From Lithospermum erythrorhizon (taxonomy: Eukaryota; Streptophyta; Magnoliopsida; Boraginales; Boraginaceae): a stretch of 64,000 nt of DNA. The position numbers and the translations under genes were made by a program. The stretch is taken from NCBI GenBank assembly GCA_019722365.1, contig JADFUC010000758.1, positions 1,302,001-1,366,000 on the forward strand. Direction: 5' to 3'. The notes beneath the pieces are model-generated. The model saw only the letters and a program-made list of their open reading frames with translations. It had not been told where the DNA came from and did not search any database. Within the stretch, counting starts at the first letter, position 1, and the number at the start of each line of letters is the position of its first letter. Below, in pieces: positions 36,001 to 48,079 of the stretch.

Positions 36001-36970
36001 TAAGGTATATCTTGATATAACTTACGATAGTATATACGATAGTCTATTATAATTTAATGTAAAACTGATATAACTATTATAATTAAGTATAATAAACATA
36101 ACTAGTATAATACAATATGCTTTCGATTATACCACATTGTAATCGACTATATCATTTATAATATACTTTACCAAAATATAATAGATTATATCCTGCGGTA
36201 ATCTAGTATTTATGTCTGATATAAGATGTTATCAGTTATTACAGGTGAGTATCTTGATTAATCTTTTATTTTTTAGCTTTGATGTTTTTTGTGATCATAG
36301 AAGATGTCGAGGTTCGGGGGTTAGCAACTGTGGTGGATGTCCCATGACCAGCAAATGACTTCGTATTGTGAATTTGTTCTTGTAAAAGAAGGATGTGCCT
36401 GGCTAACATTGAAGAAGTTCAGGGCGATATGTTGACACAACTTGGCAGTTAAGACTCCTGATGTAAACTTTACATTCAAGAAGATTGCTACCAAGCTGAA
36501 CTGTCCATTATTTCTTTTGATTTTGATATCTATTAAGTGAATGATGATTGGTTACTTTTTAAATAATTGTGGATACTTGTTGTGAATTATTATAGATGTT
36601 ATGGATGTTTGTGAATATTTATTGTGTTGAAATTATTATTTTGCATGCATGTTTATTGTCAATCATTCACATTGTAAGCTATTCACGATAGGGGTAATCC
36701 CAAATATTACAACGATCATTCAAAGACATTCATCTGATCCTTTCTTAACTTCAGCAGATCAAATTTTGGGGAATGTAATTGTGCTATCCATATATAGAGA
36801 AATAAATCAACTAAAATTCATATATGATGTCAATAGTAGATTATACTAGGTTATAATACAATATAATAAATTATAATTTGTTATAATATACCATAATGAA
36901 TTATAATTTATAATAATTTATTATAATGCAGATAATGTGTTATATAAGATAGTATAATTATATAGGTTCG
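36000..36970. repeat. Dispersed TATAAT-type repeats flanking an unidentified coding-like stretch
   Basis: Repeated TATAAT and TATAATA words in both orientations fill 36000-36190 and 36840-36960. Between them, 36350-36520 reads in one frame EFVLVKEGCAWLTLKKFRAI, then a stop, then HNLAVKTPDVNFTFKKIATK. The flanks may be arms of a decayed DNA transposon with a captured fragment. I do not recognise the protein. Confidence 0.4.
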
Positions 36971-37526
36971 ATTTTCAATATTTTGGACTAGAATTGAGGA
37001 ATTTATAAGGATAGATTTTTAGTAAAGTGATTTTGTTTTGTGTTGAAGAGAGAAAGTGAAAAGATAAATAGTGAAGAAGAAATGAAAAGATGTATTGTTG
37101 TGAAGGGGGTATAATGAGTCGTTTCGTGACCCAGTGGTATTATTTAGAATAAAAAGATAATGTATATAGACAATTATTAAGATTGACTTATTATATTTTG
37201 CTAAATTTCTCTACTTTTTAATAATAAGAAGTTCATAACATGTGGAATACAATATTAATAATCGTTTAAATATAATGACATATCTAAATATTGTGAAATT
37301 GATTTGGATTGATTGTAGAGAACCACTAGTGTATAATATGGATTGATTGTGACATTTTTGGTCTAAACTTTATACTGAAAGTGATCAATGGGCTTTGTCT
37401 TACAGGTCGTTTGGAGCCGGACCTAATTTTTTTATTAGACTAGCTTGGTCCATTTGGATGGTTCTGTACGTTCAGCAAAGCAACTTGATTGATTTGAATA
37501 ATTGGTTTATTTCGAGTTTATTATTC

Positions 37527-37822
37527 ATAGTTTTTTTAGTTGTTGTTTATGCTTTGCACATTGATTAAAGAAAGAAAAAGTAATTAATCGTTGAAAATGT
37601 AAAATGACATTCAATTTAAATAATATCATTGGTTGATTGTTTATTTCAAAAGAAAAAATAGTCAAAAAGTACATTAAAATGTAAAAAGACTATTTATTAT
37701 GCTAAAACGATAACTATAAAAAAATATTTTTTTGGTTAAAAGCGACAACTATACTTGATAGGGGTATATTTTATTTGGAGTCAATTTGATTCAATTTCGA
37801 GTATATTTTTTCGGAGGGAGTA
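37527..37822. mobile_element. Stowaway-like MITE (copy C)
   Basis: It ends TCGGAGGGAG plus TA. The interior TATCATTGGTTGATTGTTTA and TGCTAAAACGATAACTA match copies A and B. The left end is near TAGTTTTTTTAGTTGTTG. Confidence 0.7.
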
Positions 37823-39350
37823 TATTTTTTAAATTTCTTCAATTATATTTCAAATTAAATTCTGAATCTATCGAGACAATGAAAATTCGATATTGAGCTA
37901 GGTACAAAGGCAGTCTTCCAGAGATAAGATTCTGAGTCACCACTTCAGAGCAAAGTTTCATTTTGGATAGATTTTCCAGAGGTTAGTGTTGCTATAAGGA
38001 CTATTTTCACAATCCATGAGAAGAGAGGGGCAACACTCCGTTGTTCCCCTCAATTTTAAATTTGTTAGTGTTTATTCTTTATATATAAGTAATTTTAGAT
38101 AAAATATAGTCAATAACCGTCCCTCGATAATGGAAAAAAAAATCCTTCTATCCCAGTTTATCTTTTATGTGTTTTCAATTTCGGTTCAATTTCGGTAGGC
38201 ATAGATGAATTGGTAAGTTACGTATTGGCCATTCAAATTACATAAGACAATTATGGATGAATTGAGTTAACAGTGTTGAACAACAGTTTGTAAAATGTTA
38301 TTAAATCATATCCTCGAGGTTCTTATACACAATGTATTACGTTGAGTTGACTATTTCAATTACTGTGTTGTGTTTTCTCCTGATGAAAAACCAACTTAGT
38401 TGGTCTAACCCAACAAGACCAATGTGATGTTGCAAAGTTACTCCTTATTCTTTAGTTTATTTTGGGATATATAGTTGGGACTGGCTTGACTATATTGCCA
38501 TTTGCCAAAGCATCTGGGACGTGGGCATAGTGAGGTTTGAAAGAGTACCAAAATAAATGTTATACTAGACCTATAAAATTAGGCTACCAAACTTACAGTT
38601 TCTATTCCAATTCAAATCAATCGATTTATCTATACCATCCCCTGACCAAGACACCTTTGTATGTTTTCTCACCTACATTTCCCCTCTTACGTAAGATTAC
38701 AACTACCACGCTTTAATTTGACAGAAATGCCCTTGACTAATTTTTTGTTTTTCTAAAACTAGAGAGCACATTTCAATTACTTAGTTCATTAATGCCTAAT
38801 TCTTGTCAGAATAATGTTTAACATAGAGATAACCACACCAATCACAATCAAACAATTGAGTCTTTTGAGAAATGTTAGTGAGAAAACATGCATAAGTTCT
38901 CATTTTAATTAACATATTAATTTAGCTAAAGATAATCTAAGGAATCATATCATACATTAACCAACGTTTATTGTCGTTTTATTTTCCACTTGCATATATT
39001 TTTCACCACATACAATTATTTGTTTTACATAAAATATTATTATTCAATAGATATAATCTACTTAGAATTTAAAATTTAAAAAATTACCATCAAAATTTAA
39101 AACTTGCACAATAATATTCTTGGTATAAAAGGATTATTTTGGAACCAATGCAAGAAACACATATATTTTTCTTTCGTTTTATATCAAGCACCTTTTGGTT
39201 AGGTATTACAGAACAAGCAAGTGATGAGGAAACCCAAAGACATTTAGGTTGAAAACAATTAGTCTATAGATAAAAAGAAACTTCCCCTCAAATTCAAGGG
39301 CAAAAGTGTAATTGAACAAGAAATTTGAAAATGCCATGTCAACCATGGAT
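37823..39350. other. Upstream region of the Ole e 1-like gene
   Basis: No gene seen. It is AT-rich; the last 300 bases hold the promoter region of the next gene. Confidence 0.5.
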
Positions 39351-39355
39351 AGCTT

Positions 39356-39369
39356 TATAAATATATAAA
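39356..39369 (+). promoter_or_regulatory. TATA box of the Ole e 1-like gene
   Basis: TATAAATATATAAA lies 114 bp upstream of the first ATG and 159 bp upstream of the second, leaving a leader of about 80-130 bases. Confidence 0.6.
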
Positions 39370-39469
39370 CATATGTACATCTCCAAAGATGGTAGATTTT
39401 CATTGTCTATTTCATTCCGCTATTGCTTGCTTTGAAACAAAGCTTACGGAACCTCTTTAAAACACAAAG

Positions 39470-40345
39470 ATGATGAGCCATATTTTCGCAGGAAGCTGCA
39501 AAACAGTTATCAAAATGATGAAGAAATATCATCATCATCCAATACTCTTGTTGTTTATTGTTGGATGCTTTATGATAGAAAAGGTAAAAGGAAGGTTAAA
39601 CCCTTTGGTGAATCTCTCCACAAGAGAAGAATTGGTGCATGTTGCTGGTTATGGTGAAGAGAAACTCTCCACAGTTATTATAACTGGCCAAGTTCGTTGC
39701 CTTTCATCACGTGTGGATGCGCAAGGTCATCAACTTCCTCAGCCAATCTCAGGTAAATTCCAATGTGTATATAAACATTAAAATTTGGTAGATTGTAGAT
39801 TTTCATTGTCTTCACTATAAACATTAATTTGGATTTAAGTCAAAGTTACGTGTATCAATGAAGACTACAAAATTTTTAGTTTGACTACTGTCTAAAATCA
39901 AACAGAACAATCAAAGATATGATATGACAGGTGTGCAAAATAAAACAAGGTTCCCATGTTCTATCTATTCATGATGTTGTGCTCTATCTATCAGGTGCAT
40001 CAGTTGTTGTACTTTGCGGCCATGGAAAGAAGAAAAAAGAATGGGCAAGCAGTATAACAGATGCATATGGAGACTTCTTCATCGATCTTCCTTCTCATCT
40101 CCATGCTATCCCAAATTTGGAGAAGTTTTGTTATGTAATTGTCAATAAAATACCCAGAAACAATAAGAACATGTTAAATTGCATTAATAATAGCTCATTG
40201 ACAATGCCCAAGAAGCACAAAAGGAGAAACATCAAACTCATCTCCATAGATGATGGCATCCGCACATACACAACCGAAAGTATACAAATTATCTCAAAAC
40301 CTAACACACATGATGAAGCACGTAAGATTATTATTAGCTCTAACT

Positions 40346-40347
<2 letters not shown>
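39470..40347 (+). CDS. Pollen Ole e 1-like / extensin-family secreted protein
   Basis: Two exons, 39470-39752 and 39995-40347, join within a Gly codon to give 211 residues. The in-frame ATG at 39515 is the more likely start: it begins MMKKYHHHPILLLFIVGCFM, a basic then hydrophobic signal peptide ending near KVKG. The Ole e 1 domain follows, with TVIITGQVRCLSSRVDAQGH, GASVVVLCGHG, the DAYGDFFIDLPSHLH beta motif and KFCYVIV; conserved cysteines are seen at RCL, LCG, FCY and LNC. Members are secreted wall or pollen proteins of mostly unknown function. The basic loop PKKHKRR near the C-terminus is notable. The stop codon overlaps the edge of a TA microsatellite. Confidence 0.85.

Positions 40348-40410
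<63 letters not shown>
40348..40410. repeat. (TA)n microsatellite
   Basis: About 31 consecutive TA units start directly after the TAG stop of the Ole e 1-like gene. Confidence 0.98.
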
Positions 40411-40411
<1 letters not shown>

Positions 40412-42290
40412 TCTTATATATATGCATTGCTCATATAAAGAGATGGCGCTTTAGTCATAAAAATAATGAGCTATTCAAAATCTTGGTTGTAATCATGAAC
40501 AATGATACTTTCTTTGTTTTATATTCGGATTTGATCATTGTTAATGTGTGTGTTGTTGTACTTGAAAGAATTGTAAAGAGAATGAATGGGTGATATGTAT
40601 GTGTATAATTAATTTAATTTGTTTGATGCAAACGGATGCTTTGGATATGTGTTCCATTGTATCACTACTGTATGTACCATGAAGACATGTTTCATTGATT
40701 TTCCAGACACGTGGCAGCTTCAAAATTCAAATCCATTAAGCTAATTGATGATTTGGTTTGAAAAAGTGAGAACCGTTACGGTTGATTAGTTATACGATTT
40801 ATTAATGTTTATTAATTTTTATTTGTATCTAATTTAAATGTAAAAATAATATAGTTATAAAAATGTATCATCTTAAAATGGTAATTAAAAAATTAAAATA
40901 TACCAAAATTATTCTATACACTTGAACAGAATGTATATCAAAATTCATGAACAAATTGGTATAAGTTGCCTAAAGTTAAAAATAAGTTTGCTTATAATTG
41001 ACATCAATGGATTTTTTAGAAAATAGTATGTATTATCTAAAATGTACCAAAAGAAGCAAATATTTTATAAAATGATATAATTTATATTTTTGATTATTAA
41101 TAAATTATTAATGGATAAAAAGCTTAATGAACCATAAATTTTTACTGAAAAAATGATTATATATTGTAATTTAGATTCGATACACTTTAAATTTTTACTG
41201 AAAAAGTGATTATATATTGTAATTTAGATTCGATACACTTTAAGTTGAACCTTAGATCCTAATATATATGATCCAACTTTACAGATAGGAGTATTGTAGT
41301 ACTTAAGAGTCCCCTCTAATTTTTGGCACAAAAAGTTTCATCCTAATAATAAAAGTAATGAACTGACTAGAGTGTCCATGAATGAAATTTTATAAAGAAT
41401 TGTTGTGGGTGGTGTAGGGATACAATTGTACTTTCACATATAAAATACAGTGTAAAAATTCTATAAATTAATAGTATTGGGATCGATGAAATTTATTAAT
41501 TTATTAAGTGCTAGTTTAAATAGATTATTAATGTCGGATAGAAAGTTTATTAATTCATAGATTATTAATTTAAAGAGTTTCTATTGTATTTGTATTTGGA
41601 TTTGGATCTAGAAACTTAATACAACGTATTCAATATCCGTATAGCTAATATCCCCAGATAGTGTCTTTGTTTAATTTTTAACTGTCATATTAAATTTGTT
41701 TAATTAATTTTTGAGGTTACATTGTGTTAAGTCGCCTCAATTTATGAATCACAATTGATGAATATTTGTGAATAGCTATGTTTATAGACATAATTTAGTT
41801 TGACTGTCCGATTTCTTATCTTGGAATCTTGGTCTCAGGTATCAGACTTACATATCTGGAAACTACTATCTGCTATAGTTTGAATATCTTTTCACATACG
41901 TTTCTATGCTTTCTTGGTATGAGAGGTTTTCTGTTGTGCAGTTCTGTGGAGGCAAGAACTAGATATTTTGGGGAGGTTCTTGTAAGAAGATTTTTCCGAG
42001 TATTTCCATGAAACTGTTATTTTCTTATCTGGTGTTGTGTCATGAATCAATAAACGTTGTCCTTTAGTTCTGAGCTCTATTTCACTTGTATATTTGATCT
42101 CTCTTGTATGAAATAATTTTCTATAAGGATGTTTCCGAGGCTCAATTCTTTTGATATAGAATAAAGTATGAAATGGAAATGGAAATGTTAAGAGTCCTAT
42201 CTGCTATGTAAATTGTCATCCCCATACTACAATGTTTTTATATTTTAATTTGTCTAAAATTGCCTTGCAGGTTCGAGGAAGCTCGCTGGA
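40411..42290. other. AT-rich intergenic region
   Basis: No recognised gene. Apart from the tandem duplication at 41136-41241 it shows only AT-rich sequence and a 60-codon frame at 41829-42011 of unknown meaning. Confidence 0.5.
41136..41241. repeat. 53-bp tandem duplication
   Basis: Two adjacent copies share TTTTTACTGAAAAA and GATTATATATTGTAATTTAG then ATTCGATACACTTT, differing at one or two positions. Confidence 0.9.
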
Positions 42291-42296
42291 TTTGCT

Positions 42297-42587
42297 ATTT
42301 TAATACAAATGGAAAAAATCAAAGCATCAGAGTCCTATCTGCTATGTTAACCCATTTGTGATTATCAGTTTATCAAGTTCAGTAAGATATTAATTTGGGG
42401 CATTGTTTCTTGTTTCTGGGTAAAGTGCAAATTAAATGTCTTTAGCTAGACTTTTTTTGGGTGGCTCCTAATTTGTGCCTTGTGCAGATATATATTTTGC
42501 TAAAAGAAGCTCTGACTTGATATTTGGATGAAGAATGGAGTGGATTTATTTATCTGATGCTTTGATTTTTTCCATTTGTATTAAAAT
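42297..42587. repeat. Perfect 35-bp inverted repeat around a 221-bp spacer
   Basis: The arm at 42297-42331 (TACAAATGGAAAAAATCAAA within it) is exactly complementary to 42553-42587. Similarity stops sharply at both ends of the arms. No coding sequence lies in the spacer. Confidence 0.93.
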
Positions 42588-42865
42588 ATTTCAATCTTAA
42601 TACATGTCACTAATATATTGATCAACTGCTGAAAGATGATTAGCAGAACCTTCAATCATTGCACTAAGTTTTTTAAATTCTTGAAAAGTTGGTTGATTTT
42701 CTTTTCCCTTCATACAAGGCTCTCCCTCTTTTTTATTAGTATCTTCATTTTTTTTTATTTGTCATTCTAATAATTTTTACATAAATTAAGAAAAAATAAA
42801 ACCAGTAATAATTAATTTTCCTCATCTATAATTACTTTATTAGTTATTTGTATTATCTTATGGTT

Positions 42866-45026
42866 GAGTTCCCTTTACGTGCTTAAGGAAATCCTTAAGC
42901 ATGGTGCTTAAACTCTTATCAACCCATTAGATTAAGATTTTAAGTGGCTTTTTGATCCGGCATCTATGTTAAAACAAGGGCATGTTTGTCATTATACGTT
43001 TAAATAGAAAAAAAGGGAAAAGTCAATGCATATTTTCCTTCAGCTGCGTGCGGATTTTGGGATAGATTTAGGCTAAAATTTAATTTATTAATGATTTGTT
43101 TCCTTTTATAACAACATTTTTTGAATTCAATTTCTCCCTTATTTTGTACATTTTAGAATCAGTTTGAGATTTTAGTTTGACAAATAATTCATTCTCTTTT
43201 ATTTCATTCTCTTTTATTTTGTTGATTTAACTTACCATTTTTTCCAATATTTTTGAAATTAAAAAATTTCCCATTTTTTATTTTCATTTTCTAAGTTTAA
43301 ATATCATGCATTGTGTCTTATTACTTTCACTCTATCTTTCGAATTGTTCAAGATGGGTCAATCCAAGACACAAAGATGACAATTCTTCAATTATGAAACA
43401 TGTTCTCCGTGAATGTCATCTGTCAATAAATGTTTTAATACAAAAAGTGTTATTAGTAGGATATCAAATTTTAAATCAGAACGATTAATAGTAAAATGTG
43501 TATCCAATTCTTAAATCTTTTGGTTGTTAAGGTCATATTCTCATACCCAATACGACTTAACTTAAGCTAAATTATGAAAAAAAAATTACTCTATTTTAGC
43601 CATTTCGTGATTGTTATGGTGATTCTGTACATATATAAACAACCAGAAAATATCAAGAATGGATAACTTATCAGTAACATAATTTCAATTTCACCTATTT
43701 GTATCCAATTCTTCATCATTTTTAGCCAATTCATGTTTTTATTATTGGGTGCATATATAAATAACCAAAAAGTATAAAAAATCGATTAACTTAGCGACAA
43801 CATAAACATATCGTTATTCATTTTCAAGTCCAACTATGTGTATCCAATTCTTCAACTTTTTGGTTGTTAAGTTCATATTATCATAACCAAATAAGGCTAA
43901 CTATGACTACATTAAGAAAACCGAATTACTCCATTTTTAGCAATTTCATAATTATTTTGGTAATTCACTACATATATAGACAACCAAAAAGTATCAAGAA
44001 TGGATAATGTACTGCATATGTTATTTATTTTTCATGTCCAACTATCACATGTCGATTATTGATATTTTGAATCGATTCGTACTTATTTTTGGTGATTCGA
44101 TGATATAAGGATATCTAAAAAGTCTAAATAATGGCTATCAGCACCATACACACAATCTGCAATCATATATAATTCAATTTTAATTCTAATTTTATAATAC
44201 AATAAATCGTCAAAATTTCAAATAATCTAACTATTTGATTAATAAATTATGTTTCAATAATAAAGAATTCATAACTTCAATTTATGCATGTATTAGTGAC
44301 ATCACCACACATGAACATTAAATCTTGATTCTTACAATGTGGTACCGTAATATTAAATGGAGAAAAAAAATTCTTTCTGATTTTATAATGAAATAATCCA
44401 CGATTAGGGTGAAAAAATACAGTGGGTTCACTTGATTTACATAATAAATGTAAAACAGATCAAGACAATAATCTCCTAACAAATAAAATTAAGATTAAAA
44501 AATATAGATACAAACCTTTGAATGGTACAATAAAACTGAGATAAGAGTGTTGAAGTGAAGGGGTTCAGTAATCAGATCAATCCAACAAATATGAAAATAA
44601 CAATTAAAATTTGGATTCCATTATAAATATGCAATGAGATCGAAAGTTGCAATCAAAGACAGTAAACATCAAACAATAAACTCAATGCCTAAACATAAAA
44701 ATTTGATTGTATGATGGAATCATGGTTATGCAGTTAAATCCTAATCAACTAGATGATGGCCAATTATATCTTAATGAATTTTAGAACTATATATTATTTT
44801 CGGTATTTGATGGGTTGAGTGAGTGGATTAATTTGAAAGTGCAGATTTTTAGGGATGGAGTAAGCAACAATTATGGAATGGGGGAGGTGGGAGTGGAGTA
44901 TTTTAGGACACGCGAATTATTTTCTTTTGTTTTTATCCACCTAAATTATATTAAATCACTTAAATGACTAACTTAGCCTTTTAAGCATCATGCCTAAAAA
45001 TATCCTTAAGCATATAAGTTGTACTC
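42866..45026. mobile_element. Non-autonomous Mutator-like element (MULE), 2.16 kb
   Basis: The left end GAGTTCCCTTTACGTGCTTA pairs with the right end, which reads GAGTACAACTTATATGCTTA on the other strand. Similarity continues inward for about 70 bases with the shared ATGCTTAA/GTGCTTAA motif and a TTAAGTG block. Flanking 9-mers match at 8 of 9 positions: CTTATGGTT (42857-42865) and CTTCTGGTT (45027-45035), the 9-bp target duplication expected for Mutator. No transposase is encoded; the interior is AT-rich with a repeat array. Confidence 0.8.
43498..44040. repeat. Internal ~340-bp tandem repeat within the MULE
   Basis: GTGTATCCAATTCTT followed by TTTTGGTTGTTAAG and TCATATT.TCATA occurs at 43498 and 43838. 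A partial copy (GTATCCAATTCTTCATC) lies at 43701. Each is followed by a related ATATATAxACAACCAxAAA and ATCAAGAATGGATAA block. Confidence 0.8.
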
Positions 45027-45035
45027 CTTCTGGTT

Positions 45036-46345
45036 GCATTCATTACTTGGTCATATTCTTTTTTTTAATAGATACTTTAATTGTGGTTTTAATAGCAACA
45101 AGAGGATCAAACAAGCAAGAACCCTCCCAAGCAAAGGTCTACAAACAATCAAGGAAAAGAACTCAAGGAAGAAATTACTTTACAGATAATAAAAAAAGTC
45201 AAGAGTATATTGTGAGTTAATACTTTAAATTAACTTTTATTTTTGTAGTTACAATAATTTAGCAAGAGAATGACTTTATTACTTTGAAGTAGGAAAGGAT
45301 GAATATTTTAGAAATGAAAGGAGAGTTAGTGCATTAACTTGTATCTAGTTTGGCTACTGCAATTCTATCTCAACTTCAAGAAGCTAATTTCGGAATAAAT
45401 ATTGTGATTCGATTATTGATTCCGAGGGATGCGTCTAGTGCACTGCATCATGGTAGTTAGCAAAATGGACAACCTTCTAAATCTAGAGCGACAATTAATC
45501 AGGTAATAATGATGTATTTTATACACATTATCTTTTGTCTCTCCGTCCATGTAGTATACTCTTATATCTAATTATCTTTTTTGTTTTAAGCATAGAAGTT
45601 TTACATAAGTATGTATTACAAAGTAGATATCTAATCACAATATTTTCTTGACAGGTACAAGGTGAGCTAAGTGTAGAACAGATATAGTCATTTATCAACT
45701 GATATATCTTTGACGATTCTGTAGCAATTGGCAATCTTGACTTAGTTTATCTGCTAGCTTTTGATGGTTCTAATGTAACAATGTCAAATTTTTTGTTTGG
45801 AGAATGAAGCCATGGTCTAGTTTATGTGCTAGCTTTTGATAGTTTCAACAATATTACACTTTTTGTTCGGAGAATATTTTATCTTAGTTATGAACACTTA
45901 CTGATTTATATAGTAAATAACTATACAATATTTTATATTGTATCTATGGAAAACAAAATATTATATTATTAATTTTCATATCAATAAAATTTTATTTACA
46001 TTATTGTACAATTCATTTAATTGTGAATATTAAATGATTTAAGCTAAAAATAGCCGTAATGAATATACCATTGTAATAGGGCCAAAAGGTTGTTGCATTA
46101 GTTATAACTCATAAAGCTAATGCAATGGTTGTAATTATAGGCCGTTGCATTAGTTATAGAGCTAATGCAACGGTTGTTGTAAATTATCCAAACCGTTGCA
46201 AGAGGGTCGAAAGGCGTTGCATTAGACCTAATGCAACGCAAGTGGATGCAACGGTAGGTCAAAGTTGTATTAGGTCTAATGCAATGGTTTTTTAACCCTA
46301 ATACAACGAATTTAGGCGTTGCATAAGATCGGAAATATAGTAGTG
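45036..46345 (+). mobile_element. Right end of a CACTA transposon with subterminal repeats
   Basis: The last bases before 46346, read on the minus strand, are CACTACTATATTTCC, a CACTA terminus. Inward from it, 46085-46330 holds at least seven copies of GTTGCATTAG or its complement, in both orientations, as in CACTA subterminal binding arrays. Weak coding traces at 45040-45730 (for example NFGINIVIRLLIPRDASSAL) could be transposase debris. The opposite terminus was not found; the MULE lies immediately upstream and may have inserted into this element. Confidence 0.65.
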
Positions 46346-46349
46346 TATA

Positions 46350-48075
46350 CTTTAATCCCCAAAAGTTAAATTTTATTTCCAATATGTTACAATAGTTTAT
46401 ATTGTTGTCCCCACATTAATGAAACATGTATACTCTGTTGGAAAACAGTGTCGACTTTGCCCTAGATGGGATTGTAGGGATCGATAGTGATAGATGTGGA
46501 TTCACAATCATTTAAAATCATACCATTTGTATTTAATTCCAGTATGTTTTAATTTGAAATGTTACTTTTATTGCTCTGTATTGATATGTATTATTCACAG
46601 AGCTAGTATATACAAAAACATTAAATCTCACACCATCTTACATCTCTTCTTCATGTATCGTAAATCTACAATAATAGTCAAATGTTTACATCTGAAATTA
46701 AAGTTCTTCGAACACAGGAAGCATGAGCATCAAATCCAATGTGTTCGTGACCCAATTTTTCACCCAATCATTCATCAAAACATGAAAAATGATCCTCGTG
46801 CACATCCGTATTTACTTAAATGCCTGATGGAATTCAGTGAGGGACTTGAGGGACCGCTAGTATGACGATTTCGTACTGTTTAACTGTCTAGGTCAATTTA
46901 GGGATCAAAATGCAACTTACGATAATAATTGAAGACCAAAATGAAAATCTTAAATTATCAGGGGAATAATGTAACTTTTTAAACATTTTTTATGCACTAC
47001 TTCAACACATTTAGGCATTTGTGTTTAGCACTAGCTACTTGTCGATAATATTTAACGTTTCCATCCATTTATTGATAAACTTTGCAAGCAATAATTTGTT
47101 GGATAATATATGAACTAATGTCAAGCTTGAAATTTATCGGGGACCAAATAACAATTTAACCCATTTTAAAAGACCAAGTTAACAATTACTCTTGTATGTA
47201 CAATAAATGTCCATACTATGTTTATCTTTTCCTTTATTTCGCCATTTTTTTTTTTAATTTTTTTTTATCACATGTCAACGATTAAATTCGTCAATTGACA
47301 ATACAAATCATAATTTCGAGGAAAGAAGCGGATAGCGTAGAAAACGCTGGCCCAGTGAAAAAACTTCCCTCTAACCACTTTCCTTGGTAGCGAAAGGAGG
47401 CTGAGCAGGGGCGCCGGTAGAATGTCATCTTAACTGGTTAAGAGCGGAGTGTCTTACGACTTATTTTCGCCATCTTGATATATACAATCGGAGAAGTAAT
47501 TTATTGACTAAACAAAACTATTATCCATGTCAACAATTGTTCTTTTTCCTTTTCCTTCCCGACCAATAAGGTCCTACACTGGCCCGGTACAAACTTTTTC
47601 TCTATAATTTAGACATTAGCGAAGTGTCTCCAGGATAGAGTAATAACCGATCAAGATAGGCAAGGATAATATAGTTCCGAACGAAACCCTGAAATAATTG
47701 CACAAGAAAATAAAAATATTGTCAACAACTCTCAATCTTATATCACAAAATTAATACTTCCCATTCTTATTTAATGAGCTATTTAAAATAAAGGGCAATA
47801 AGAATTAATCTTTCAAATAAATAGAAGACATTATACATAGCACTATTTCATTATCCAATAAAAAATATAGGCAAGTTTAGCTAGTATGTCGTCGATGTCA
47901 AACTTAAAGGTTTGAGGGTTGAAAAAAAATAACTTTGTTTTGAAAAATATTATTGATTATATATATAGAACATATATGTATATAATAACATAAAGTAAAT
48001 ATGAAGAATTCACCAATTAATAGTTACAAAGTCAACTATTTTAAATGCAACATTAAAATACTATGTATTATAGAC
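46350..48075. other. Intergenic region, no gene recognised
   Basis: A 123-codon frame at 46494-46865 has no recognisable motif. At 47280-47470 a GC-richer patch includes CTTAACTGGTTAAGAGCGG, loosely like a tRNA A box, but no B box or cloverleaf. I searched here in vain for the last exon of the PIN-type gene. Confidence 0.45.
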
Positions 48076-48079
48076 TCAC

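Noticed and set aside
42560..42600. Possible microRNA precursor formed by the 35-bp inverted repeat
   Set aside because: The 221-base spacer and perfect arms are unlike a typical plant pre-miRNA. Kept only as an inverted repeat.
46494..46865. 123-codon open frame on the plus strand
   Set aside because: No recognisable domain, splice context or neighbour. The composition looks like chance.
47280..47470. Possible tRNA or tRNA-derived SINE (CTTAACTGGTTAAGAGCGG)
   Set aside because: Only an A-box-like stretch is present. No B box, no cloverleaf and no poly(A) or target duplication was found.
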